Part shown: piece by piece, positions 42,163 through 50,745 of the stretch | How the letters are laid out: each line of letters starts with the position of its first letter | How positions within the stretch are numbered: position 1 is the stretch's first letter | Source of the DNA: JADJVL01 sp046331545 | GTDB lineage: Bacteria; Acidobacteriota; Holophagae; Holophagales; Holophagaceae | Assembly: GCA_046331545.1 (NCBI GenBank) | Contig: JAXLQR010000002.1 | Location: 2,356,001 to 2,420,000 of the forward strand | Reading direction: 5' to 3' | Length of the DNA stretch: 64,000 bases | Notes under the pieces: generated by a model | Databases searched by the model: none | The model's input: only the letters and a program-made list of their open reading frames with translations | What the model was told of the DNA's origin: nothing | Made by a program: the position numbers and the translations under genes

Positions 42163-42319
42163 GGTGGACTCCGGTCGTGGCGGGGCCGAGGGGCCCGCGG
42201 GGGATGCGTCCTTGTCCTCCCGTCCACCGGCAGGTGGAGGAAGCCTCTGGACGCTGCGAGGGAGTGCCTCGTCAGTCCGTCGCGATCGTTGCTTCAGAGC
42301 GCCGTGTCAGTTCACACAA
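42163..42319 (-). promoter_or_regulatory. Expression platform between SAM-I aptamer and metY
   Basis: On the minus strand TCCACC-tgcc-GGTGGA forms a small hairpin (42238-42223). The same GGTGGAC can instead pair over seven bases with GTCCACC (from 42163), which overlaps the ribosome-binding region and immediately precedes the TTG start. These two pairings exclude each other. A second GC-rich stem lies at about 42180-42200. No T-rich terminator is seen, so translational control is the likelier mode. Confidence 0.5.
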
Positions 42320-42438
42320 GCTCGTCATCTGCCCGTCCGGGTGTTTCACCGGCCGGCGGGAATTGGCACCAATGCTGGGTTTCAGCAGGTTGCCATGGCT
42401 TCACAGGGCCCGTCCCTCCGCCATTCTGGATATCGCGC
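42320..42438 (-). ncRNA. SAM-I riboswitch (S box) upstream of metY
   Basis: Read on the minus strand, the conserved core is plain: GGCGGAGGGACGGGCCC, then TGAAGCCATGGCAACC, a small stem TGCTG-aaaccc-AGCA, GGTGCCAATTCC, and a P4 stem around CCGG-gtgaaacac-CCGG. P1 pairs GCGCGATATC (42438-42429) with GATGACGAGC (42329-42320), allowing a wobble and two mismatches. The order and sequences match the SAM-I consensus (four-way junction, kink-turn). It should repress the sulfur/homocysteine operon when SAM is abundant. Confidence 0.93.
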
Positions 42439-42620
42439 TATGGAACTGACAAAGAACTCGTACAGGAGTGAGCATCCGCTGCCCGGAGCCGGAGGGCAAT
42501 GGATCCAGGAAAGTTTCATCGGGGTATCACGGAGCCGTGATGGCGCCCGCCCCGCAGGGCCGCCGAGGCGCCCGGACCACTTGTGCGACACTGGATGCGG
42601 ACACCACGACAAGGATCCCC

Positions 42621-43184
42621 ATGGCCGACTCCCCCGCCAAGCCCGCCAAGAAGGAGAAGCCCAGGCGCCAGACGGAGGCGGAGCGGCAGGCGATGCTGGC
42701 CTACCACCGCACCATGTACGGTCCGACCTCCGGGGAGCACCGCGCGGTGGTGAAGAAGGTGGACTGGGGGGCGCCCTACCTCCAGCACCCGAAATTCCTC
42801 GCCCTGATGGAGGCCTTCCGCCACGGGAAGAGCTTCGACTTCAGCGTCACCGACAAGGGCCGCACCTACGCCGTGTCCACCGAAGGCGGACACCTCCGCT
42901 TCGGGGGCGCGGTGGTCTTCTATTCCCGCGCCATCAACAAGTACGAGAGCAGCCTCCTGATGGACCGCTCCGAGGCCCTGCGCTTCCAGGAGGTGGAGTC
43001 CTTCGCGCACCTCGCCCTGGCCGTGGTGCGCAGCTTCCCCGAGATGGGCCCCGCGCGCCTGCGGGTGTCCAACAAGGAGTTCTGGTGGGACGCCGAGCGG
43101 CTGGAGGCGGGCATCGCCGCCCAGGGGCCGAACCTCCTCATCGGCGATTTCCGCCACGCCGCGCCGAAGGAGAAGAAGGGCTGA
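42621..43184 (+). CDS. Hypothetical protein with basic N-terminal tail
   Basis: This 187-residue soluble protein begins with a Lys/Pro-rich tail (AKPAKKEKPRRQTEAERQ) and then an alpha/beta region of unknown fold (VDWGAPYLQHPKFLALMEAF, TEGGHLRFGGAVVFYSRAIN). I do not recognise a family. The ATG has AAGGA six bases upstream; a longer frame upstream runs into the riboswitch promoter region and is rejected. It ends in a hairpin shared with the convergent L,D-transpeptidase gene. Confidence 0.7.
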   Translation: MADSPAKPAKKEKPRRQTEAERQAMLAYHRTMYGPTSGEHRAVVKKVDWGAPYLQHPKFLALMEAFRHGKSFDFSVTDKGRTYAVSTEGGHLRFGGAVVFYSRAINKYESSLLMDRSEALRFQEVESFAHLALAVVRSFPEMGPARLRVSNKEFWWDAERLEAGIAAQGPNLLIGDFRHAAPKEKKG

Positions 43185-43201
43185 GGCGGCGGACGCCTCA
43201 G
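43181..43201. terminator. Hairpin between convergent genes
   Basis: CTGAGGCG-gcgga-CGCCTCAG is a perfect 8-bp stem spanning the stop codon of the upstream hypothetical gene and reaching the stop of the convergent L,D-transpeptidase gene. It probably ends both transcripts, although no T tract follows. Confidence 0.5.
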
Positions 43202-44118
43202 TCTCCGGCCGCATCGTCCTCGTCGGGGAGCTCCGGGACCACCGCCTCCTTCAGCACCCGCAGCGCCTCGGCCAGTTCAACGGCGGCCAGCCGGGCGGCC
43301 TCGGGGTGTTCCGGGGCCTCCTTCCAGGGCTTCGGCCGCCCGAAGCCGTATTCGCCGAAGACCACCACGGGCGTGCCTTCCTGCAGCACCTTCCGTTCGT
43401 CCTTCGTGAGCTTCCAGGAGGCGCACCAGCGCCAGATCCACTCGGCGTCGTCCGGCGCCAGGCGGGCGCAGGCGTGGCTGGCCGGGTAGCCGGGCAGCTC
43501 GTACTGGTGCATGGAGATGCCGCTGGCGTTGTGGATGTTGATGTACCAGGTCAGCTCCCATTCGTCGTTGAAGGTGCTGGTGCGCGACTTCTGGCACCAG
43601 TTGGTGTGGTAGAGGCCGATGGGCGTGGGAGACTTCTTCCGGCCGGTGGAGGTCGGCCCCCAGCGCACCAGCCTCCCGCCCTCGTAGGCCGCCCAGGCCT
43701 GCAGGCGCAGGGAGACCAGGAGCAGCTTGGGCTGGTCCGCCACGTCGGGCCACGCCGCCGGGAAGGGCGAGAGGGCCATCCAGTCCACGCCTTCCGGCGG
43801 CAGCACGAGGCTGTCGCCCTTGCGGGCATGGGCGAGGTCCACGCGGTTGAGCTTCAGGACCTCGGCGGAGCGATCCGGACCCAGGCGGGCCTGGAGCTCC
43901 AGGAGGTCCTTCGGGGCCTGGAGCTTGATCCGCGTGAACGCAGGAGGCGCCGGCGGCGGCGCGGGCTTCGCCGCCGGCTTGGGCGCCGCGGCCTGCGGCG
44001 CGGGCGGCGGCGGAGCCTTCCGTTCGCAGGCACCGAGGATGAGGAGGAGCGCCAGGAGGAAGGTCGCCCGGTCCTGGCGCCGGGCTTGGGGGGGCTCCCC
44101 GTGGGAGTCGTTGGGCAT
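43198..44118 (-). CDS. L,D-transpeptidase (YkuD-type) lipoprotein
   Basis: This 306-residue protein is exported. The N-terminus has a hydrophobic stretch ending in a lipobox-like LLILGAC, then an Ala/Pro-rich linker (about 35-65). A LysM-like segment may lie at 65-110. The YkuD core includes RLVRWGPTSTGRKKSPTPIG, the conserved His in SGISMHQYELPG and the nucleophile motif SHACARL. Canonical enzymes have SHGC; here Gly is Ala, but the Cys is kept. It would cross-link peptidoglycan or anchor proteins at the cell wall. Confidence 0.85.
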   Translation of the reverse strand: MPNDSHGEPPQARRQDRATFLLALLLILGACERKAPPPPAPQAAAPKPAAKPAPPPAPPAFTRIKLQAPKDLLELQARLGPDRSAEVLKLNRVDLAHARKGDSLVLPPEGVDWMALSPFPAAWPDVADQPKLLLVSLRLQAWAAYEGGRLVRWGPTSTGRKKSPTPIGLYHTNWCQKSRTSTFNDEWELTWYINIHNASGISMHQYELPGYPASHACARLAPDDAEWIWRWCASWKLTKDERKVLQEGTPVVVFGEYGFGRPKPWKEAPEHPEAARLAAVELAEALRVLKEAVVPELPDEDDAAGD

Positions 44119-44276
44119 CGCGGGTGACGGTCCTCGTCGGCCGGATCGGCGCGGGATGCGAGGATGCTACGGACGGCGCTTCGCGGCATCAAGGCGTTCG
44201 CCGCCCGAACCGTGCATTCCGCTGGCCCAGGACGCCCTGCCCATGGCCGAGGCCCCGAAGGCGAGGGACCGAGGCT

Positions 44277-45536
44277 TCAGGCCGACTCGCGAACCACGAG
44301 GTAGGCCACGCCCGTGCCCACCAGCGCCGGCACCACCAGCGCGGCCTGGGCGGTGGTCTCGGCGAGGAACACCACCGGCACCAGCAGCGTCTCGTGGGTG
44401 GCGCCGGCGAAGGCCGACGCGCCCACCAGGGTCATGTAGCCCGGCTGGCCCAGGCCCAGGGCGGCGTCGAAGGCGGCGCCGATGGCCGCGCCCAGGGCCA
44501 CCGAGGGGAGCCAGGTGCCGCCGATGCCGCCGCCCGCGAGGGTGAGGGCGGTGGCGCCCAGCTTGAGGGCGACGAAGGCGAGGGCGGCGGGGGCAGGGGT
44601 GCCTCCGTTCAGCAGGTGGGCCACCAGCTCCAGCCCGCCACCCTCGGTGACGGGGAGCCCCCGCCAGAACAGGTGGGCGGGCAGGGCCAGCAGGCTCAGT
44701 CCCAGTCCCGCCACGAGGCCGCGCCATACGAAGGGGACCGGCTCAAGCCAGCGCCGCAGCCGGGCCTTCAGCCACAGGAAGGAGGTGGCGCCCAGGCCGC
44801 AGGCCAGGCCCAGCAGGACCGCCCAGAGGAGCTCGCCGGATCCCGCCTGGTAGGCGCGGGCCACGGGAAGGAGGGGCGTGAGGCCCAGGGAGGCGGAGAA
44901 CACCATGAAGCCCGAGGCCGCGGCGAAGAGGCAGGGGACGGTGGCCTCCGCGTCCAGGCGGCCGTCATGCTCCGCGGCCATGAGCGCGCCGGAGAGCGGC
45001 GCCCGGAAGACCGCCGCCAGGGCCGCGGCGGATCCGGCGCGCACCATCACGGCGCTGGGGGCCAGCAGGCGGCGGAAGGGCGCCATGCGCTGGGACAGGG
45101 CCCGCACCAGCCGATGGAACTGGAGGCCCAGGGCCGAGCCCAGCCACTTCCCCGGCCCCTCCACGCCCGTGCTGCCGCCGAACCCGATCGTCATCGCGCA
45201 GCCCCAGACCTTCGCGAGGGAGCGGCGGAAGGGGAAGACCTGGTAGGGATCCCGGTGGGCCAGGTCCATGTCCTCGGCCAGGGAGACCTCGCCGATGCGC
45301 GTCAGGGAGAGCCAGAGGGTGACCAGGAAGAGGCCCAGGGCCGGCAGGAGCAGGGTGAGGTGCGTCCGGCCGCCCAGGCGTCCCACCCAGGGTTCGAAGG
45401 AGCCCAGGCCCTTCAGCGCCGCCGCCGCCACCAGGCCGACGGCGGCCCCGAGGGGCAGGACCACGCCCACGAGGCGGCGGGTGTGGGCCAGCATGCGCAA
45501 CCGGCGGTGGGGGGAGGCGAGGGAGAGGTTGGCCAC
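44277..45536 (-). CDS. ClC-family chloride channel/antiporter
   Basis: This 419-residue membrane protein has the ClC fold of about 16-18 helices. FGGSTGVEGPGKWLGSALG corresponds to the GxEGP selectivity loop and keeps the gating Glu. GSAAALAAVFRAPLSGALMAAE and GGGIGGTWLPSVALGAAIGA match helices near the anion site. There are no CBS domains. It may be a chloride channel or H+/Cl- exchanger. The start is GTG with GGAG upstream; it is divergent from the marR gene with a palindrome between them. Confidence 0.86.
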   Translation of the reverse strand: MANLSLASPHRRLRMLAHTRRLVGVVLPLGAAVGLVAAAALKGLGSFEPWVGRLGGRTHLTLLLPALGLFLVTLWLSLTRIGEVSLAEDMDLAHRDPYQVFPFRRSLAKVWGCAMTIGFGGSTGVEGPGKWLGSALGLQFHRLVRALSQRMAPFRRLLAPSAVMVRAGSAAALAAVFRAPLSGALMAAEHDGRLDAEATVPCLFAAASGFMVFSASLGLTPLLPVARAYQAGSGELLWAVLLGLACGLGATSFLWLKARLRRWLEPVPFVWRGLVAGLGLSLLALPAHLFWRGLPVTEGGGLELVAHLLNGGTPAPAALAFVALKLGATALTLAGGGIGGTWLPSVALGAAIGAAFDAALGLGQPGYMTLVGASAFAGATHETLLVPVVFLAETTAQAALVVPALVGTGVAYLVVRESA

Positions 45537-45570
45537 GGCGGGGGACTCCGGATCCCTGGAATCTTAAATA

Positions 45571-45582
45571 TTTGCATGCAAA
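45571..45582. promoter_or_regulatory. 12-bp palindrome, MarR operator candidate
   Basis: TTTGCATGCAAA is a perfect palindrome in an AT-rich gap between the divergent ClC and MarR genes, overlapping the first possible marR ATG. MarR proteins typically bind such palindromes at their own and adjacent promoters. If so, the true start may be the ATG at 45591. Confidence 0.5.
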
Positions 45583-46076
45583 CTATTGGAATGCGATCCA
45601 AAACGCCCCGGACGGCGCCGCCCCCCGTGGACGAGGTCATGCAGAACCTCCGGCGCATCGTGCGGGCCCTGCAGGACTACTCGAGCTCCGTGGAACGGGA
45701 CTTCGGCCTCACCGGGCCCCAGCTCTGGGCCCTCTGGGAGCTGCACCGCGGCGGCCCCCAGTCCCTGAAGGCCTTGTCGGCCCGGATGCACCTCGATCCG
45801 AGCACGGTCACCGGCGTGGTGGAGCGGCTGCACCGGAAGGGCCTGGTGGCCCGGGATCCGGACCCCGAGGACCGGCGTCGCGTGGTGCTGACCCTCACCG
45901 ACGAGGGCCGGGCCACGGTGAAGTCCGCCCCGCACCCCGCCCAGGGCCAGCTCGTCCACGCCCTGCACGCCATGACGCCCTCCGAGGTGGCCCGCCTCAA
46001 CGGGACCCTGGCCCGCCTCGTGGTGGTGATGGAAGCCGACCGGTTGGAGGTGAAGTTCTTCTTCGCGGAGGAATGA
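45576..46076 (+). CDS. MarR-family transcriptional regulator
   Basis: This protein of 166 residues or slightly fewer has a winged helix: FGLTGPQLWALWELHRGGPQ, LKALSARMHLDPSTVTGVVE (recognition helix), RLHRKGLVARDPDPEDRRRV and VVLTLTDEGRA (wing). The flanking helices would form the dimer interface and ligand pocket. It is divergent from the ClC gene, suggesting it represses that transporter and itself. ATG 45576 overlaps the palindrome; ATG 45591 is an alternative start. Confidence 0.9.
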   Translation: MQTIGMRSKTPRTAPPPVDEVMQNLRRIVRALQDYSSSVERDFGLTGPQLWALWELHRGGPQSLKALSARMHLDPSTVTGVVERLHRKGLVARDPDPEDRRRVVLTLTDEGRATVKSAPHPAQGQLVHALHAMTPSEVARLNGTLARLVVVMEADRLEVKFFFAEE

Positions 46077-46091
46077 GGCGTCCGAACCATC

Positions 46092-46991
46092 TTAGCGGGC
46101 GGCCTTGGGCGCGAGATGCTCCCGCGCCACCTCCAGGAAGGCCTGGGCGGCGCGGCTGAGGAGCACGTCGCCCCGGTAGACCAGGCGGACGGTGCGTTCG
46201 ATGCGCAGGCCCGGCACGGCGACGCGCTTCAGGGTTCCCTTCGCCACCTCCTCGCGCACGGTCAGTTCCGGCAGGAAGGCGACGGCGAGGCCTTCGGCGG
46301 CGTAGGCCTTCAGCGCCTCGAAGACCGGCAGGTCGAAGGCCACCCGGGGCTCCACGCCGGCGTGGCGGAAGTGGGCCTCCAGCTTCTGGCGCGACGGCGT
46401 GCGGGGGCTGTGCAGGGCCAGGGGGAAGGCGGCCACGGCGCGGACATCCTTGGGGGCGAGCTTGGTGAGGGGATGGTCCGGCGCCACCACGGCCACCAGG
46501 GTGTCCTTCAGCAGGTCCAGGCTCTGCAGCCCGTGGAGCACGGGCTCGGCGGCGATGAAGCCGAAGTCGTACTCGTGGCGCAGCACCTCGCCGGGGATGC
46601 GCTCGGAGTAGCCGCGGTGGAGCTGGATGGCGATCTTCGGGTGGGCCTTGTGGAAGGCCCGCAGCAGGCCCGGGAGCAGGAAGTCCACCACGCTGTCGGG
46701 GCCCACCAGGGTCAGCGTGCCCATGCCCAGGCCCCGCAGGCCCTTGAGGGTCTCGAAGGCCTCGCTGCGCAGCTTGAGCATGCTTTCGGCGTAGTCCAGC
46801 AGGCTGCGGCCCGCGTGGGTCAGCGCCAGGCCGCGGCCCGAGCGCACCAGCAGCGGCTCGCCCAGGCTCTCCTCCAGGCGCTTGAGGGCCATGCTCACCG
46901 CGGGCTGGGTCTTGTGCAGGCGGGCGCCCGCCCGGGAGACGGAGCCCTCCCTCGCAACCGTGACGAACACCTCGAGCTGGCTCAGTTCCAT
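46092..46991 (-). CDS. LysR-family transcriptional regulator
   Basis: This 299-residue regulator has an N-terminal winged HTH (LEVFVTVAREGSVSRAGARL, KTQPAVSMALKRLEESLGEP) and a periplasmic-binding-like effector domain from about residue 90 (GTLTLVGPDSVVDFLLPGLL). It starts 7 bases after the metH stop in the same direction. It may therefore be co-transcribed with the methionine genes and act as a MetR- or CbiR-like regulator, but the ligand is unknown. Confidence 0.9.
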   Translation of the reverse strand: MELSQLEVFVTVAREGSVSRAGARLHKTQPAVSMALKRLEESLGEPLLVRSGRGLALTHAGRSLLDYAESMLKLRSEAFETLKGLRGLGMGTLTLVGPDSVVDFLLPGLLRAFHKAHPKIAIQLHRGYSERIPGEVLRHEYDFGFIAAEPVLHGLQSLDLLKDTLVAVVAPDHPLTKLAPKDVRAVAAFPLALHSPRTPSRQKLEAHFRHAGVEPRVAFDLPVFEALKAYAAEGLAVAFLPELTVREEVAKGTLKRVAVPGLRIERTVRLVYRGDVLLSRAAQAFLEVAREHLAPKAAR

Positions 46992-46998
46992 GCCCCAC

Positions 46999-49900
46999 TC
47001 ATACCGCGAAATACCGGGCCTGCGGATGCCAGGCGATGAGCGCGCTCGTCGTGTACTCCGGGGTCATCTGGAAGCTCTCGGTGAGTTCCACGCCGATCGA
47101 GGGCCCGCCCAGCAGGTCGAGGATCGGCCCGTTCCCCTCCAGATCCGGGCAGGCGGGGTAGCCGTAGCTGTAGCGCGAGCCCTGGTAGCCCTGGCTGAAG
47201 AGCTGCCGCAGGCTGGCGGCGTCCCGGCCGTGGATGCCGAGCTCCCGGCGGACGCGGGCGTGCATGAGCTCGGCGTAGGCCTCCGTGAGCTCCGTGGCGA
47301 GGCCATGGAAGGCGAAGTACTCGCCGAAGCGGTGCTCGGCGTAGAGCCGGGCGGCGAAGTCCGCGGCCTCGTGCCCCAGGGTGACCACCTGCAGGGGCAG
47401 CACGTCCAGCCGGCCGGAGGACTCGGGCTCGAAGAAGTCGGCGATGCAGAGGCGCCGGCCGCCGGCCTGGCGCGGGAAGGGCAGGCGCCGGATCTCCTCC
47501 AGCCCCTCGAAGGTGAAGACCCGCAGGGCGTCGCCGTCGGCGCAGGCGGGGAAGTAGCCCTGGAGGGCCCGGGGGCGGAGGATGGGTTCGGCGATGAGCC
47601 GCGCCTTCCAGGCCGCCAGTTGCGGTTCGGCCTTCGTGCGCAGCACCTCCGCGAAGGCGTCGTCGGAGAGGGCGCCCTGGGTGAAGGCCCAGCGGTTGCG
47701 GATCACCACGAAGGTGTCCAGGTACTCGAAGAGCTCCGCCACGGTGGCTTCATGGGTCCGCACGCCCCAGAAGGGCGGCGTGGGCACCTCGTGGCCCCGG
47801 CGCACCCAGGCGCTCTGGCCGGCCTCGGTGAGCGCCGTCGCCGCGCTGCCGGCCCTGAGGACGGTGATCCCGGAGGTGGAGGGCGGGGGCTCAGGCCCGG
47901 TGGTGGCGGACGGGCGGTCCGGGACGGCCGCCGGAGCCGCGCCCGTGAGGGCCTTCAGGTGGCGCAGCCCCTCGAAGGCGTCCTCGGCGTAGAGGACGGG
48001 CCCGCCGTAGACCGCGCGGCAGTCGCCCTCCACGTAGTCCCGGGTGAGGGCCGCGCCGCCGAGGATGACGGGCACGCTCAGGCCTCGGTCCGCCATGAGC
48101 TGCAGGTTCTCCCGCATCACCACCGTGCTCTTCACCAGCAGGCCCGAGAGGCCGATGGCGTCGGCGGGCCAGGCCTCGAACGCCTCCAGGATCTTCTCGA
48201 TGGGCTGCTTGATGCCCAGGTTGCGCACCTCGAAGCCGTTGTTGCTGAGGATGATGTCCACCAGGTTCTTGCCGATGTCGTGGACGTCCCCCTTCACCGT
48301 GGCGAGCAGGATGCGGCCCTTCGTCGTCGCGGCGTCCTTCGGGAGGTGGGGCTCGATGCGGCCGATGGCGGCCTTCATGGCCTCGGCGCTCTCCAGCACG
48401 AAGGGCAGCTGCATCTCGCCGGCGCCGAAGCGGTCGCCCACCTCCTTCATGGCGCCCAGCAGGGTCTCGTTGATGAGGGCCAGGGGATCGTGGTCCTTGA
48501 GCGCTTCGTCCACGTCGGCGACGATGCGCTGCTTTTCGCCGTCCAGGATGTCGGCCCGGAGCCGCTCCAGGATGGGCAGGTCCTCGGCCGCCGCCGCCTT
48601 CTTGATGACGCCTTTCGCGCTGAAGAGGGCCAGGGCCGCCTTCAGCGGATCGTAGCCCTCCCGCCGCCGGTCGAAGATGAGGTCCTCCATGACCGTCCGC
48701 TCCTCGGGCGGGACCTTCGCCACGGGGATGACCTTCGAGGCGTTGAAGATGGCGAGGTCCAGGCCCGCCTGCACGGCGTGGTAGAGCATGAGCGCGTTCA
48801 GCACGTGCCGCGCCGCCGGCGACAGGCCGAAGCTCACGTTGCTCACGCCGAGCAGGGTCTTCACGCCGGGCAGTTCCGCCTTGATCGCCCGGATGGCCTC
48901 CAGGGTGGCCAGGGCGCTGCCGCGGAACTCCTCGTCGCCGCTGCCCAGGGTGAAGGTCAGGGGATCGAGGATCAGGTCCTCCGGCGCGAAGCCGTAGTCA
49001 TCCACCACGAGCGCGTGGAGGCGCTTCGCGACCTCGACCTTCCGTTCGAGGGTCTTGGCCATGCCCGCCTCGTCGATGGTGAGCCCCACCACCGCGGCGC
49101 CGTAGGTCCGGCACAGGTCCAGGATCCGGCGGGCCTTGGCCTCCCCGTCCTCGAAGTTGATGGAGTTGACGATGCACTTGCCCGGCGCGGTCTGCAACGC
49201 CTTCTCGATCACCGGCACCTCGGTGGAGTCGATCATGAGGGGCAGGGTCACGCCGGTGACGGTGCGCTTCAGCGTCTCCTCCATGTCCCGGACCTCGTCC
49301 CGGCCCACGTAGGCGACGCAGACATCCAGGACGTGGGCGCCCTCCCGCTGCTGCTCCCGGGCGACGCCCACCAGCCCGTCGTAGTCCTCCTTGGCGAGCA
49401 GGTCCCGGAACAGCTTCGAGCCGTTGGCGTTGGTCCGCTCTCCCACGATGAGGGGCCGTGGTTCCTGGGCCAGGGGCACGGAGGCGTAGAGGCTGGCGAC
49501 ACTGCGCTCCGGCGAAGCCTTCCGCCGCGGCGCCTTGAGGGATCCGAGGCGCCCCGCCAGTTCCCGGATGTGCTCCGGCGTCGTCCCGCAGCAGCCGCCC
49601 ACGATGGCGAGGCCGAATTCCGCGGCCGCGTGGCGCACCTTGTCGGCGAAGAGGGCCGGGCCCAGGGGATAGACCACCTGGGCGCCTTCGTTCCGCGGGA
49701 GGCCCGCGTTGGGCAGGCAGCTCAGGGGCACCGGGGCCATCTCCGCGAGGGTGGCCAGGGAGGCGTGCATCTCGTCCGGGCCCGTGGCGCAGTTGAGCCC
49801 CAGCACGTCCACGCCAAGCTGGGCGATGGACGTGATCACCGCCTCGATGGGCGAGCCCACCAGCAGCGTGCCCGTCGTCTCCACCGTGGCCTGCACCCAG

Positions 49901-50451
49901 AGCGGGACCTTCCGCCCGGCGGCGGCCATGGCCTCCTTCGCCGCGCGCGCGGCCACCTTGATCTGGCCGAGGTCCTGGCAGGTCTCGATGAGGATGGCGT
50001 CGGCGCCGCCGGCGAGCAGGCCGTCCATCTGCACGCGGTAGGAGGCGTGCAGGGTGGCGTAGTCCACGTGCCCGAGGGTGATGAGCTTGGTGCCCGGCCC
50101 CACGGAGCCCACGACGAAGCGGGGCCGGTCGTAGGACGCGGCCACCGCCTTCGCGAGGCGCACCGCGGCGACGTTGAGGTCGAAGGCCCGGTCCGCCAGG
50201 CCGAATTCCGAGAGCACGAGTGGATTGCATCCGAAGGTGTTGGTCTCCACCGCGTCCGCCCCGGCGTCGAAGTAGGCGGCGTGGATGCGGCGGATCCACT
50301 CCGGCCGCCGCTCGTTCAAGAGTTCGACACAGCCTTCATAGGCCGCACCGCCGTAGTCCTCGACCGTGGGCTTGTTCAGGAAGATCTGGGTCCCCATGCC
50401 GCCGTCGAGGAGCAGCACCCGTTCTCGGAGGATCGATTCCAGCGTCGCCAT
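46999..50451 (-). CDS. metH: Cobalamin-dependent methionine synthase
   Basis: This 1150-residue enzyme moves the methyl group of 5-methyl-THF to homocysteine through cobalamin. The order is a homocysteine domain (LLDGGMGTQIFL, VLGLNCATGP and VGGCCGTTPEH, all three zinc cysteines present), a pterin domain (VGERTNANGSKLFRDLLAKE), a B12 cap and Rossmann domain (KGDVHDIGKNLVDIILSNNG with the axial His), and a C-terminal activation domain (RYSYGYPACPDLEG). All four modules are present, so reactivation by SAM and a reductant is expected. It abuts the ferredoxin gene. Confidence 0.97.
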   Translation of the reverse strand: MATLESILRERVLLLDGGMGTQIFLNKPTVEDYGGAAYEGCVELLNERRPEWIRRIHAAYFDAGADAVETNTFGCNPLVLSEFGLADRAFDLNVAAVRLAKAVAASYDRPRFVVGSVGPGTKLITLGHVDYATLHASYRVQMDGLLAGGADAILIETCQDLGQIKVAARAAKEAMAAAGRKVPLWVQATVETTGTLLVGSPIEAVITSIAQLGVDVLGLNCATGPDEMHASLATLAEMAPVPLSCLPNAGLPRNEGAQVVYPLGPALFADKVRHAAAEFGLAIVGGCCGTTPEHIRELAGRLGSLKAPRRKASPERSVASLYASVPLAQEPRPLIVGERTNANGSKLFRDLLAKEDYDGLVGVAREQQREGAHVLDVCVAYVGRDEVRDMEETLKRTVTGVTLPLMIDSTEVPVIEKALQTAPGKCIVNSINFEDGEAKARRILDLCRTYGAAVVGLTIDEAGMAKTLERKVEVAKRLHALVVDDYGFAPEDLILDPLTFTLGSGDEEFRGSALATLEAIRAIKAELPGVKTLLGVSNVSFGLSPAARHVLNALMLYHAVQAGLDLAIFNASKVIPVAKVPPEERTVMEDLIFDRRREGYDPLKAALALFSAKGVIKKAAAAEDLPILERLRADILDGEKQRIVADVDEALKDHDPLALINETLLGAMKEVGDRFGAGEMQLPFVLESAEAMKAAIGRIEPHLPKDAATTKGRILLATVKGDVHDIGKNLVDIILSNNGFEVRNLGIKQPIEKILEAFEAWPADAIGLSGLLVKSTVVMRENLQLMADRGLSVPVILGGAALTRDYVEGDCRAVYGGPVLYAEDAFEGLRHLKALTGAAPAAVPDRPSATTGPEPPPSTSGITVLRAGSAATALTEAGQSAWVRRGHEVPTPPFWGVRTHEATVAELFEYLDTFVVIRNRWAFTQGALSDDAFAEVLRTKAEPQLAAWKARLIAEPILRPRALQGYFPACADGDALRVFTFEGLEEIRRLPFPRQAGGRRLCIADFFEPESSGRLDVLPLQVVTLGHEAADFAARLYAEHRFGEYFAFHGLATELTEAYAELMHARVRRELGIHGRDAASLRQLFSQGYQGSRYSYGYPACPDLEGNGPILDLLGGPSIGVELTESFQMTPEYTTSALIAWHPQARYFAV

Positions 50452-50745
50452 TCAAAGCCCCAGGTATTCCACCGCGATGTCGCCGTCCACCCGCACCTGG
50501 CAGGCCAGGCGGTGGTCCGAGGGCGCTTCCAGGCCAAGGAGGAAGTCGCGTTCTTCGGGCGCGGGAGAAGCACAATGCTCCAACCCCGACGCCACCCGCA
50601 CCCGGCACGTCCCGCAGGTGCCCGTCTTGCAGCCGAAGGTGATGTCCGCGTTGACGGCCTCGGCGATCGCGGCCAGCGGCGTGCCGACCGGCGCCTCGGC
50701 GATGAGGTCCTCGAGGAGGAAGTGGACCGTGCAGCGCTCGCTCAT
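50452..50745 (-). CDS. 2Fe-2S plant-type ferredoxin
   Basis: This 97-residue soluble electron carrier has the [2Fe-2S] ligands in FGCKTGTCGTCRVRVASGL plus a distal Cys in HRLACQVRVDGDI (pattern C-x4-C-x2-C ... C). The ATG is chosen because the upstream extension is unlike a protein. Its stop codon is directly followed by the metH start, so the two are translated together. The likely role is to deliver an electron for reductive reactivation of cob(II)alamin in MetH; this is inferred from position. Confidence 0.88.
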   Translation of the reverse strand: MSERCTVHFLLEDLIAEAPVGTPLAAIAEAVNADITFGCKTGTCGTCRVRVASGLEHCASPAPEERDFLLGLEAPSDHRLACQVRVDGDIAVEYLGL

